A stretch of DNA of 64,000 nt from Epiperipatus broadwayi (Eukaryota > Onychophora > Udeonychophora > Euonychophora > Peripatidae): positions 1,862,165-1,926,164 of the forward strand of contig JAQFVV010012511.1 in assembly GCA_028023455.1 (NCBI GenBank), read 5' to 3'. Below are positions 1 through 10,888 of this stretch, in pieces (position 1 is the stretch's first letter; each line of letters starts with the position of its first letter). Made by a program: the position numbers and the translations under genes. A model generated the notes under the pieces. It did not search any database. It saw only the letters and a list, made by a program, of their open reading frames with translations, and was not told the origin of the DNA.

Positions 1-1650
1 CTCATTAACAAATACTAATATAAACAGATTCTTTGCTAAACTAAGCTTTACTTTATCTTCATTATTCAAAAGAATAATAATAATAATACACTGATAGATA
101 TATATCAAATTTCTTTCTTCTAAAATTTAAATTATTAATGTGGTTTATATTATTAGATACTAACATAATTAATAGATTAAGTAAGTAAGACTTAAACTGA
201 TTATTGATGTTAATATTTAGAAAACAAATAAAAATTAAAATTATAGTTAACATTTAAAATTTATTTTAAACATATAAAAACAATTATTATGATTAAAACA
301 TTGCTTGATCTAAGATTTTTTAATAATAAAATGTTTCATATTGTACGAAAGATCATTTATATATTAACCCTCTTCTGAACATATGTTTAATAATTTTTAA
401 GATGTATATCGCATTTTAACATTTGAAATCTAGCATGAACAGATTATAATAATACAATGGATTATTTTAAGTTACAATTGTTGAAATTAAATTTGGGTTA
501 TTCTCTTAATAAACATATCTCATTATTAATCTATGCATCATTTGATTTACTTATTTTACAAATTACTTTATTTCAAAAGCATTGATTCCCGTACTCCAGA
601 TTACACATTCATTAGATAATAAATCATTTATTTATTGAATTTTTATTTACCAATTAAAAATACTTATCAACACATAAGTATAAAGATATGAGTCTATTAT
701 AATATAGGTTTAGATAACCTAGATATGAAGAAAATCCTTAAATAAATAACCACCATGTGAATAAGAATCTCAATAAGTTGTCAAAATAAATATATGATAT
801 AATAAAGGCTGAAACAGGATAACACATAGGCTAAGCTTAGAGGATTTCATAATACCATATTCCACAATACCAAAAGCAAAGAGGTAAGTAATTATAATAA
901 TCATTATTAAGATAAAGGCAATACTAATAATTTAAGAGGAGGAGACTTCTCATACTCACTCTTATAAATGCAAGGGCTCTTAATATTGGAAGCATTTGTC
1001 ATCTAAAGGTTAGTTTACTTTAAGCTTCTCCACTTATAACATATCTCCTATACAACCTCTTACAACTATAATAAGCATTTTATTGCCATGATCATAATAT
1101 AGAAACATGTTTTCTTATGACTTTCCTCCTTTAATTGTTTCTTTGAAAATAATTTCTTTAATAATATTGTATATAAAAAATGGGTATCTCAGGGTTAACA
1201 TGACTAAAATTTAATAATGATATAATTTATTTTTCTAATTATTGAGGATTATTAAGCAAAGAATGAGATCCTAGTATCAAAACAGTGAGACATACTCTTA
1301 CCCCTAAGATAATGTCTCCTAAAATTACAATAATAATAGTAACATTAAACTTTTAAATAAACATGATCAATTCTTAATTTAGAATAAAATAATCTATTAG
1401 GAAAGCATTCAGATATACTGGGTGGGTAAGGAATTTTATGGCCAATTAATACATCATACTAATAAACATTCTTAAAATATTTTCTAAATTTGAACAAAGT
1501 AATTCCATTATTTAAATTTATGATGAATCAATAAAATAATATTATAATATAACAAAGTAATCTCAAAATAAGTACAATGATCTTTCATAAATAAACAAAA
1601 TTGACTAAAGTGATCTTGAATAATGAATAAATAATTATAATTATTCTATT
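1..1650. other. AT-rich non-coding DNA
   Basis: No gene, RNA or clear repeat was recognised. The sequence is AT-rich with scattered short A and T runs. The one short minus-strand reading frame (62-253) is low-complexity and resembles nothing I know. Confidence 0.6.
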
Positions 1651-2149
1651 AATGAGATATTATTTCATATTGCGCTATGTTTTTATACTGTAATAGTGAT
1701 ATTAGCGATTAAGCCAATGCACATGCACTTTTAAAAATAAATTATAAATGAATACTCTCACTTTTCCCAACACAAGATATAGTATTTTAGAAAGGATGGA
1801 ATGAATCCACCCATTCTTTCAACCCAAATATTTATGTATGGGCAAATCTTAAGCATATAGAAATGAGAGTGTGAAGGTGTTAAGCATGAAAATGTTAAGC
1901 AATCACTTTAAACATGCTTAACACCTTAATGCTCTCATTTCCATACGCTTAAGATTTGCCCATACATAAATATTTGAGTTGAAATGATGGGTGGATTCAT
2001 TCCATCCTGTCTAAAATACTATATCTTGTGTCAGGAAAAGTGAGAGTATTCATTTATAATTTATTTTTAAAAGCGCATGTGCATTGGCTTTATCTCTAAT
2101 ATCACTATTACAGTATAAAAACAGCACTATATGAAATAATATCTTATTA
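1651..2149. repeat. Long hairpin (foldback) repeat, ~240-bp arms
   Basis: The sequence at 1651-1895 is repeated in inverted orientation at about 1912-2149, separated by only ~15-20 bp. The outermost arms read AATGAGATATTATTTCATAT and, on the other side, its near-exact complement. Arms differ by scattered substitutions and look ~90% or more identical by eye. This is a foldback/MITE-like or snap-back duplication with no coding potential. A partial third copy lies just downstream. I cannot assign it to a named family, and no clear target-site duplication is visible. Confidence 0.75.
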
Positions 2150-2219
2150 TATATGTTTAGTTTCAACTAAAAAATGATATGTCATAAATTGTAAAGATTT
2201 TGTAAGCATCATTCGTTCA

Positions 2220-2386
2220 AATGTAACAAATGTAATTTAAAGTGATTGCTTAAGACCTTCATGCTTTCATTTCCATATGCTTAAGATTTGCCCATACATA
2301 AATATTTGGGTCAAAAGGATGGGTGGATTCATTCCATCCTTTCTAAAATACTATATCTTGTGTCAGGAAAAGTGAGAGTATTCAAT
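2220..2386. repeat. Partial third copy of the 1651-2149 repeat arm
   Basis: About 165 bp repeat the right arm of the adjacent hairpin in the same orientation, sharing the segment with TTAAGATTTGCCCATACATA and the following stretch to GTGAGAGTATTCA. The outer part of the arm is missing. It is probably a tandem or nested fragment of the same element. Confidence 0.7.
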
Positions 2387-5066
2387 TATTCTATTAAATA
2401 AAATTATTACTTTCTTAAATGTCCTTATAACATCTTAAATATAATTTAATAAAGTCACTCTTATGTCAAGATTTCAATATGCATGTATTCTCAATGCATA
2501 CAACTAAAGATAATTTATCACAAGCTTTATGATATTCAGATTTCTGAAAGTATGTGGATGATAATGAAAAACTAAGAAAATTTAATTAATAATAAAATAA
2601 TATTTATTTTAACATTAAATGTATAAGAAATAACTGTTATCTTATAATATATTAAAACAAAAAGTTCTCCAGATACATTAAACAAAACTTTGAAATGTCA
2701 GAAAATTGTATTTACAATTTTATTATACAAAAGAGAATGAATAAATAAATAAATAATATGGCTGTTTAATAAACATTCTATAATTTTGATATTTGACTAA
2801 GTTCTCACACTTATATATGACAGTCTCACTATTAGGGTGTCCCTTATTAATGCATTTAATAAATTTTATAAACCATAAACTCATCAATACAGTGGTGAGA
2901 TGTATGCTAAAGAAGATGTATATTATGTATTAATGTTATATACAATTTAAAAATTTTAAATATTAAATATTTATCAGATTTATGTCTTTAGGTGCTGGCA
3001 AAGCACAGCTACAAAACCTACACTCAGATTTACTAAGAGTGAAACAAGAGGTAAGGGTGACATTCCTCAATACCTATAAAAAAACATAATTTTCCCAGAT
3101 AATGTCATGGTAATACACTACACATGGCTTTATACAAAATACATTACAAGTAAAATCCACTTTTAGAATGATAAGGCAAAGAAAAATTGATGGTCTGAAT
3201 TCAAAAAGGAAACCTACATTTGAGGGCAGTAAATGAATTAGGACTTAATCTCTAGTTATATAAATGATGAGAATGAACTATCAGAGAACAATAATAATAA
3301 ATGGTATTTGCCTTAGATAAAGGATTATATGCTTAGATAAAAGAAAAATAATAATATAATTCATTGAAAAATATCACAATATAAGAGAGATCATAAGTTA
3401 AATCTCCATTAAAATATTCTAGCAAGATAATAAGAGAGAGAGAAAGACTAATATGATCTCCTTTAAAATTAGTGACAACAACAGCGAGAAACAAATATCA
3501 CAATCTATCAAAATACACTGGCAAAATAAGAATATTTTTAAAACAAGAGAGAGACATGGTATTATCTTTTAAATAAATACAACTAACTGATGTGTAAAAC
3601 CTACAAATGGATAATTACTGCTAAATATAGCTTAATAAAATTAGGCATAAAATAAGCCATAAAAATATAGACCAGATTCTACTTTATTCATAAGCATATA
3701 CATTCAAAATAAATAACTTCACAAGAAGGGCACACCTAATTAAAATATAGTATTATCAAATGATAATATTCTGAGAACTTTGACAATATAATTTATCAAC
3801 ACCATACAAAAATATATCAAATAAAATAGCATATAAAATAATAGCATTTTAAGCAAGAAACATGAAGATTATAAAAAAAATAATAAAACTAAACCCTTTT
3901 ACCAATTATAAAATATAAAAGTCCTTCATCTTGATACTTATTTAACAGGATACAGTCAATAAAATTCTGAAGACACTGAAGATATCCAGCTTTCAATAAC
4001 ATAGCATACTTAAATCTTTTGAATAGTAATTTACACACTAAAATTAAATATAAAATATTTAAAAATGCTAACAGGAACTTGAATGGCCATTCAATGAAAT
4101 GCAAATATTCCAAGGATAAAAGCATAAAAATAATACTTATTTCATATTCTAATATAATGTCATTTGATTTTTGTTACTCCTTGAAAGCACTTTTTTAATT
4201 ATAGACAGGAGAAGCAATTCTTTTTTTGAAATATCATCTTTTTATAATAGAGCAGATTTTCAAATAACCACAATGAGAGGAAGCAAGAGCAGACTTTTGT
4301 AATTAGCACAAGATAATTCATAATAAATTGGCTAAGAATAATAATTCAGGAACATTCATATTTTTTAATTAATATTCTACGAATTTTATACTGAAAAATA
4401 CTTGACAGCACATTATGAAATGATATTTTAATTTTCATGGAGCAAAGAAATTTTTTTTTCCTCTAGCATGAAATAGACGTGGTGATTATGTGAAGTATCT
4501 TGTAGAAAGTAAAATTATTTTATGCTGTTACTATGAATATTATCAAATGTCTATTAAAAATAACAGTGTAAATAACTATATATCTGAATAATATATGTTG
4601 AATAAATGAACTGTTTTTCTTACTGAAGTATGTGCAACTTTATATGAGATGTTTATATAATATTTGTATTATTATAATGTATGTTTTAATATTTGGAATT
4701 TGAAAATTCTGCATTTAAAAAATAAAACAAACTCCGAAATAATCTTGCTTTTAAAAGATGAGAATTTTAAGAAAAACATTTTCAAATAAATATTTCTTAA
4801 ACAGTCAAGTAATTCAAAGCATTATCATTATTAATAATTTTAAACATATATTAAAATATTAATAAAATGAATTTATTCTTATGTATTTTAATCTATATAA
4901 TTTTTCTATCTCAAAGTATTAACCCAGTTGCAATAAACAATCTATTATATTGCTTAAAAAATATTAAAATTATAAAAAAAATGAACATCATTATTTTATC
5001 CTTTGGCACTCCGAGAAGTGCCAGGGTATATTTTACTGTATTCTTAGTAACATTATATCAAGTAAA

Positions 5067-5069
<3 letters not shown>
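2387..5069. other. AT-rich non-coding DNA
   Basis: No gene or known repeat was recognised. The minus-strand frame 3889-4125 encodes a hydrophobic 78-residue low-complexity peptide of the kind expected by chance in this composition. Confidence 0.5.

Positions 5070-5147
<78 letters not shown>
5070..5147. repeat. (AT)n microsatellite
   Basis: Uninterrupted AT dinucleotide array of about 78 bp. It produces an artefactual Ile-Tyr repeat in an overlapping plus-strand frame (4867-5181), which should not be annotated as a gene. Confidence 0.95.
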
Positions 5148-5148
<1 letters not shown>

Positions 5149-8100
5149 CTTGATCATCTTAATACAACCAACAACAGATAAATCAATGGGATTTTTTTTT
5201 TAAAGAATACTACTCCAATTTTGAACCTAACCATAGATGGTCAATATATACTAAAAATTATTTATTAAAACATCAAATAAATTTAGTAGACAGTGTATTT
5301 ATGGGGTAAAAGGTTTTATTTTGTCACAAGCACATCTTGTTAAAAATTATTATTAATTGTTTGAAATTTGAATATAGGATAAAAAAAGTGATACTGAAGA
5401 GTTTTATGAACTTTCAGACAATAAAATCATTTGATGATGATAATGATGACGATTATTATTATTAACAATAATCATTTAAAATACTAAAAATTTACTCAAT
5501 TATTATTCCATCAATTATTACTGAAAAGTGTTATTGATGCAGTTAAAAAAAAGTAAAAGTAATTATTGTTTTTTATGCATAGAAAATTAATGGTGAAGAC
5601 CAAATTTTATTACAATCATAATTTTTAAAACTTTTATAATCAGTACATTGATATTCATCTCATCTATTCTGATTAACCTTGGATTTTTGCCCTTTAATTA
5701 AAGATAACTACAGGTCCAGTACTGATCACTGTAAATGAGTAGCTGTATTAGTACAAAAAGCATCCTAAGGTTGTCTTGGTCCTAAAAAAATTTCAAGGTT
5801 TTATTATTTTAGATTTGAATCCAAGTAATATCTATGGATGATAATTATCTTAACCAAAGTGCATGAGAATCTTATTATATAATTAAGATTTTGTCACAAT
5901 TTTTATGAGAAAAACATGTATTTCTGTATAAAGGTAGATTTCTGTAAATTAAAATATCTATTATGCAAAATTTTTTATTATCCATCATTTTTAAAGTAAA
6001 TTTAAACTTTTACAACAAATAAATTAATTTCTATGAATATTTACAAATAATATTAAGAAAAAAAAATTCAATTAATATCTATAAATTAATAAGTCTAATT
6101 GCAACAAGTTGTTTAGCAGAATTTGGATTTACAATTAGAAGATAAAAGGTAAAGTCTTGAAATTTTAAAAATCACAAATTCATTTAAAAAGACAATCCTG
6201 AAAACAAGATTTTATTTTAATAGTATTTGATTCCTGTATTTTAAGTATTAAAATATTAAATATTCATACAAAATATTCTTATAAATATGAACATCATATG
6301 ATCACCATTTCTTATGCTTGCTCATAACTGTTATTAAAACAGGAAAAACTCTCCATGCAGTAATAGGTTGCTGACATATCAAATGAAGTATTACTTAATT
6401 AATTTTTATTTGTGACCTCTATATAAAACTATATTTATTTTTGCTTGTTATCTTGTATTTATAATCTTGGAATTATGGAAGTTTACCAAGTTATATTTTA
6501 AAGTAAATTTACAAATATGAATAAAGTAAGTAATTAATTTGAATCAAAATCCATTTAAAGATTAATAAAAGAATAGTTATTTTTTCTATATATCTCTTAA
6601 CCATACCCAATTATTCCTATTGTTTTTTTGTTTTGTTCCAAATCCAAATCCTTCTCTTCTGATATAAATATTTCTAAACGAAAGCATTCCTCACCCGGTT
6701 TGGTGGTGAGAGTTTGGATGTTTCCATGTCTTTGTTTTACAATTAGTTATTAATAACTAATACCCATTTACCAACTAATACAGAATGATTAAATGGATTA
6801 ACTATCTGGAAAAAACCCTCTAACACTGATTAGAAACAAATATAATTCAAGATTAAGCTAAGCCGAATTTCAAACTCAAGTAGTAGGTATGGCGGGTGAA
6901 TATATTATCTTTGCACAAAATACTCTAAATGAAATATTTGTTACATGTTATTTTGATATATGACTACATTCATTTTTTTTAAAAGGAACCATCAGTTTCG
7001 AAAATCTATTACTATTTTTTTGATTCATAAACAACATTTATAAATTATTAATACTACTCCCCCCCCCCCCCATAAATTTCACAATTTAAACTGAATTTTC
7101 ATCAATTTCTGTTAACAAGCATGTCAGTTCAATAATGTTCGATTTATAAATATAAAGCCTAGATTTTATTTAATATACAATTTGAATAAAATAAATTTAA
7201 TTAAAACTAGCTTTTGTTATTATCCAGAATAAAATATTGATTCTTTTTTGTGTGCGTTCTGAAAAAGAAAAATTAAAATAAAAAAACAGTTCTAATTTTG
7301 ATTTTATGAAAGAATATTGATTTTTAAATTGTTAAGCAGCTACAAAATGAAAAATGTCAGAATTATTTCTTTTTTTTTGTTTAACTATTTCTGGTAATAA
7401 TAAATTACTAATTAATAATGTTATGGCATTTAAAAAATATATATATTTATATATTGTATGCACTGTATTTTAATTAAAAAGTAATTTATTCTCTAAATTT
7501 AGAAGTCAATTTGAGTGAAATTTATTCTAAAAGAGCATTTGAATTATTTTTTTTTTTGTTTTGTTTTGCAGCCACTACCCTAAACTCAATTATTTTTAAA
7601 AAGAACGTTGATCAAGAACAGAGTAATATATATATAAATTCATAGTATTATTTCTGGGAGCTTCTGTGTAGTAAAAATATAATAGCTAAATAATACTATG
7701 AATTCATCATTTACCTGTAAGAATATTAGAATTAATATATATAGGTATTTGCATGTTCATAATCAAAGAAAGACAGCTGTAGAATGAATTAATCAAAAAC
7801 TTAGGTAAATATTTTTCCATATTTTTATTATTCTATTTTTTTTGTATATATAGTTAATTGTGTTCTATTTAAATATTTCAAACATTTATTCAGAAAAGGT
7901 TTGAAACAGTTTCATAGATATTGCAATAAACTCAATAAAAGAGAAAAATTCTAGTTAGATTTAGTTGTGTATTGTAAAAAAAAAAAATGCAATCTTAATT
8001 TAATGTTTTTTTTTTTATTATTTATTATACCATGCATATAATGTGAATTTAAGTATAGATATCCATTACAATTTGTTTTAAGCCCTGCCTGCATACATAG

Positions 8101-8190
8101 TACATCATTTAAAATTGTTCAAATTTTTTGATAAATTTTGATTAGAAAAGAATCTTTATTGTTTATTGAATTACACACACTCACACACAC
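5148..8190. other. AT-rich non-coding DNA with a 13-nt C run and a small palindrome
   Basis: No gene was recognised. A C homopolymer of 13 lies at 7059-7071. A short palindrome with ~17-bp arms lies at about 7637-7653 and 7690-7706 (ATTCATAGTATTATTT and its complement). A CA/TA microsatellite starts near 8172. Confidence 0.5.
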
Positions 8191-8438
8191 ATATATATAT
8201 CACTAAAAACCAATCTACACTTATACACTCCCAATATCAATAACAGTCAACAATTTCAAACTGTAGTCAAGGCAACCTTCTTTGAACAATAAAGGTCAAA
8301 TCCCACCTTTATTAATGGTCTAATATATTTATATAGACATATATAGGGTATATGAGCACAGACTTTCAGATGACCCATCACTCTCCACTCTATCTAATAA
8401 CACTGATACACTCAAGCACATATATGCTGAAAAGATAA

Positions 8439-8497
8439 AAAATCACCAATATGCCTATTTTATGCTAAACCAGCAATCATCAGTTGGTCCAGATTAT
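8439..8497 (-). ncRNA. Hammerhead-like motif, decayed (family A, left arm)
   Basis: On the minus strand this reads helix I strand ACCAA, core CTGATGA (8477-8483), a helix II hairpin with loop GGTTT, AAA in place of the invariant GAA (8459-8461), a short AT-rich helix III, then TTGGT (8445-8449) closing helix I. The G12-to-A change should abolish or strongly reduce self-cleavage. Assignment rests on hand pairing and on similarity to the intact copy at 8806-8864. Confidence 0.55.
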
Positions 8498-8805
8498 CAT
8501 CTCCCACACATATATACTATAAGTGCTCAGATATATATTAAGATAGACAATCCTCATACTTTAATGGACAGGCTCCAATCTTCTACACACTCCAACTCTT
8601 CAACCGTTCATCCAATCGAAAATCTGATGATGGAATGCTCGAAGGCCACCCTGAGGCCGAGATTCTTGTCACACCCATGTTGACCTAAGGTCAATCTGAA
8701 CCCCACATGTACAGGACATAATCCATTTAATACATGTGCAAGGATGGGCAGATATCTCTACAATGTATATATCTGAGCACTTATAGTATATGTGTGTGGG
8801 AGATG

Positions 8806-8864
8806 ATAATCTGGACTAACTGATGATTGCTGGTTTAGCATGAAATATGTATATTGGTGATTAT
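8806..8864 (+). ncRNA. Type I hammerhead ribozyme candidate, intact core (family A)
   Basis: Order on the plus strand: helix I 5' strand ATAATC (8806-8811), bulge TGG, ACTAA (8815-8819), core CTGATGA (8820-8826), helix II TGCT/AGCA with loop GGTTT (8827-8841), GAA (8842-8844), helix III ATA/TAT with loop TG (8845-8852), H17 = A (8853), then TTGGT and GATTAT (8854-8864) pairing with the 5' strand. Helix I gives 11 pairs including one G-T wobble. All invariant core bases of hammerheads are present. The outermost helix II pair is T-T here but G-C in the copies at 39711 and 45830. Predicted cleavage falls after A8853. Type I hammerheads are known from metazoan retrozymes and Penelope-like elements. 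Activity here is inferred, not shown. Confidence 0.72.
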
Positions 8865-9204
8865 TTATCTTTTCAGCATATATGTGCTTGAGTGTATCAG
8901 TGTTATTAGATAGAGTGGAGAGTGATGGGTCATCTGAAAGTCTGTGCTCATATACCCTATATATTACATATATAGACACAGGTAAAGAATAAGCCTGTGT
9001 TTCAGTTATTATATAGACACTAAAGGTTGCAACTTGACTACAATGGTTGAAATTATTGATACAAAGAAATTTACATAAACCTTTTTAAACAGGTAAATAT
9101 AACCTATTCTGAATACAGACTAATAAATCTGTAATTATACATTTCAAATTACACCCAAAGTATTACTTAAATAATAAGTGTAATAATGCCCCAAACTAAA
9201 TGGG

Positions 9205-9530
9205 TTTGTAAGCAATCATTAAAAATCAGTCAACACTTAGACAATCTCAATCTCAATAACAATCAACAATTTCAAACTATTGTCAAGGCAATCTTTTAAC
9301 AATAGAGGGGGAATCTCATCTTTATTTAATGATCTAATATATTTATATAGACCCTGAAGATTGCAACTTGACCACAGAGATTGAAATTATTGATACAAAG
9401 GAGATTAAACAAACCTCTTTAAACATGTAAATATAATCTATTTTCAATGTAGATTAATAAATAGTCAATTATAACATTACAAACTGCAATTATAAATTTC
9501 AAATTGCTCTCAAAATATTACTTAAATGAT
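9205..9530 (+). repeat. Family C repeat, copy 2
   Basis: Direct repeat of family C copy 1, about 330 bp, ending AAATATTACTTAAAT. It lacks the family A insertion and so shows the empty-site sequence ATATATTTATATAGAC followed directly by CCTGAAG. No coding potential. Confidence 0.75.
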
Positions 9531-10032
9531 ATATATATAACATGTTTATACATTCAAATTGTAAACATACGCTATATAAAGTAAATGCTTATTAACATGT
9601 TTATATATATATTGTAACGAGCACAGACGACGTTACATTATTTTTTTTTATTATTAAACATTAAAATAAAAAGTTCGCATTAAAATTTTTTTTTTTTGTT
9701 TAAGACAGAAAAATTGAAAATAAATTCTACCTTAAACTCGTATATATATAAATAGCACAGATGAGAAAAATTATTAAAATAAAACTTTATTAAAAAAAGA
9801 GTAGTTTAAAACTAAATTTTCAGAAAAGATTTAGAGATAAAAATATATGTTTACGTTCGAAAACAAATTAATTAATCTTTTATAAAATGGAAATGATTAT
9901 TTTAATTAGTAAACTAGCCTTTGGGCATTTAAATGTATAAGCATCGGTCAGATAGGAAAACAATAGAAACTTTTAGCAAATGAAAAAAATCCATCGGAAA
10001 ATCGGACCTCAATGAAAAGCTTTTCACCATCA

Positions 10033-10073
10033 TGACGTAATGTTGAGTTAATTCACAAAATTATTATAAAAGG
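10033..10073 (+). promoter_or_regulatory. Promoter-like region in the left LTR (CRE-like and TATA box)
   Basis: TGACGTAA at 10033-10040 resembles a CREB/ATF site, and TATAAAAGG at 10065-10073 is a strong TATA box about 450 bp into the LTR. Both are kept in the inverted copy, on the minus strand near 16915-16963. The position suits a U3 promoter driving the retrotransposon RNA. Confidence 0.5.
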
Positions 10074-10888
10074 AAAGGTTGGAAATAAATTAATTAGTTG
10101 GTTATTATGAGTGGACAGATATGTATTAGCGCAGAGTTAAAGAAGGGATTGAAAATATGCACTCTTCAATCTCTTCAGTTCTGCTATGAAGAAAGAGAAA
10201 TAAACTATCATTTTCTACATTGAGGACCAGCTGGAGTAAAAAACCTCCGGATGAATAAAACAGCCAACAGAATACCAATCTTTTTTTGGATGGGGTGGGA
10301 ATTCACGTTTAAATGGCAAGCAACAGATAAAGATGAACTGTTTAAAACTGTAGGAACTTTATAATTAATGAACATTAAATTAAAAACTTTCCGTATTTAA
10401 ATAGTACAAATAGAATCCTATCTGACCAATGTTAGTTATTAATTAGTTATAATTTTATTTAATGAATTTCTTTTGTAAAATCATTTCCATTTATTTATTT
10501 ATTTGTTTTTTAAGTTTTATTATGATTTCTGTGTTTCATTAAATTAGTTATATAAATATTAAACTTAAGTCGGGCGTGAATGGCTATATAGATTTGTAAA
10601 GTTATATTAGGGGAGGGTAATCTTAGGTTATTCATTTTGTAGTTGAATTAGGTCAATGGATTGGATTTATTGGTGTAATTAGTAGATGTAGTACGAGATT
10701 CGCTATGGGCAGAATCGCTATTATACGCCGCACACTTCCGTTTTGCCTATGGAAGGGAATATAAGATGTAGAATGCTGTTCCTTTCGATGGAGTTTATTT
10801 TATTGCTCTTCTTGTCTGATAGATGTAATATTCCTATCTGACGAGAAGCAGTTTCTTCTCTTAACCTAATTGTGCTGCCGTATTCATA

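Larger units (their letters stand above)
8339..9010. mobile_element. Family A foldback element with two inverted halves and an 8-bp target duplication
   Basis: A 672-bp insertion in family C copy 1, flanked by ATATAGAC at 8331-8338 and 9011-9018. The left part (8339-8755) is a family A sequence on the minus strand. The right part (8760-9010) is a plus-strand family A 3' half, so the two form a long inverted repeat of ~220-bp arms. Each arm has a hammerhead-like motif, the right one with an intact core. The outer ~45 bp of the right arm is missing from the left. The GC content of the left half exceeds its surroundings. Short frames inside it (8462-8683, 8758-8979) are incidental. The target duplication is seen directly. 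Mobilisation by a LINE-type machinery is inferred from family A copy 34543-34638. Confidence 0.75.
8200..9195 (+). repeat. Family C repeat, copy 1, split by a foldback insertion
   Basis: The segments 8200-8338 and 9011-9195 together match the next copy (9205-9530), sharing CAACAATTTCAAACT, TCAAGGCAA, ATATATTTATATAGAC and ATTACTTAAAT. Between them lies an insertion (8339-9010) bordered by ATATAGAC on both sides. Family C units are AT-rich with no coding capacity and recur inverted at 50335-51060. The class is unknown. Confidence 0.7.

Noticed and set aside
4867-5181. 104-codon plus-strand open reading frame
   Set aside because: Its C-terminal third is the translation of an (AT)n array and the rest is low-complexity.
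8462-8979. Two 73-codon frames on opposite strands with similar residues
   Set aside because: They share residues because they lie on inverted copies of family A. No coding signal was found.
10211-10236. Alternative LTR end at TTTTCTACA followed by a possible primer site
   Set aside because: The inverted copy continues past this point with equal similarity. The end at 14410 with the tRNA-Lys-like site fits better.
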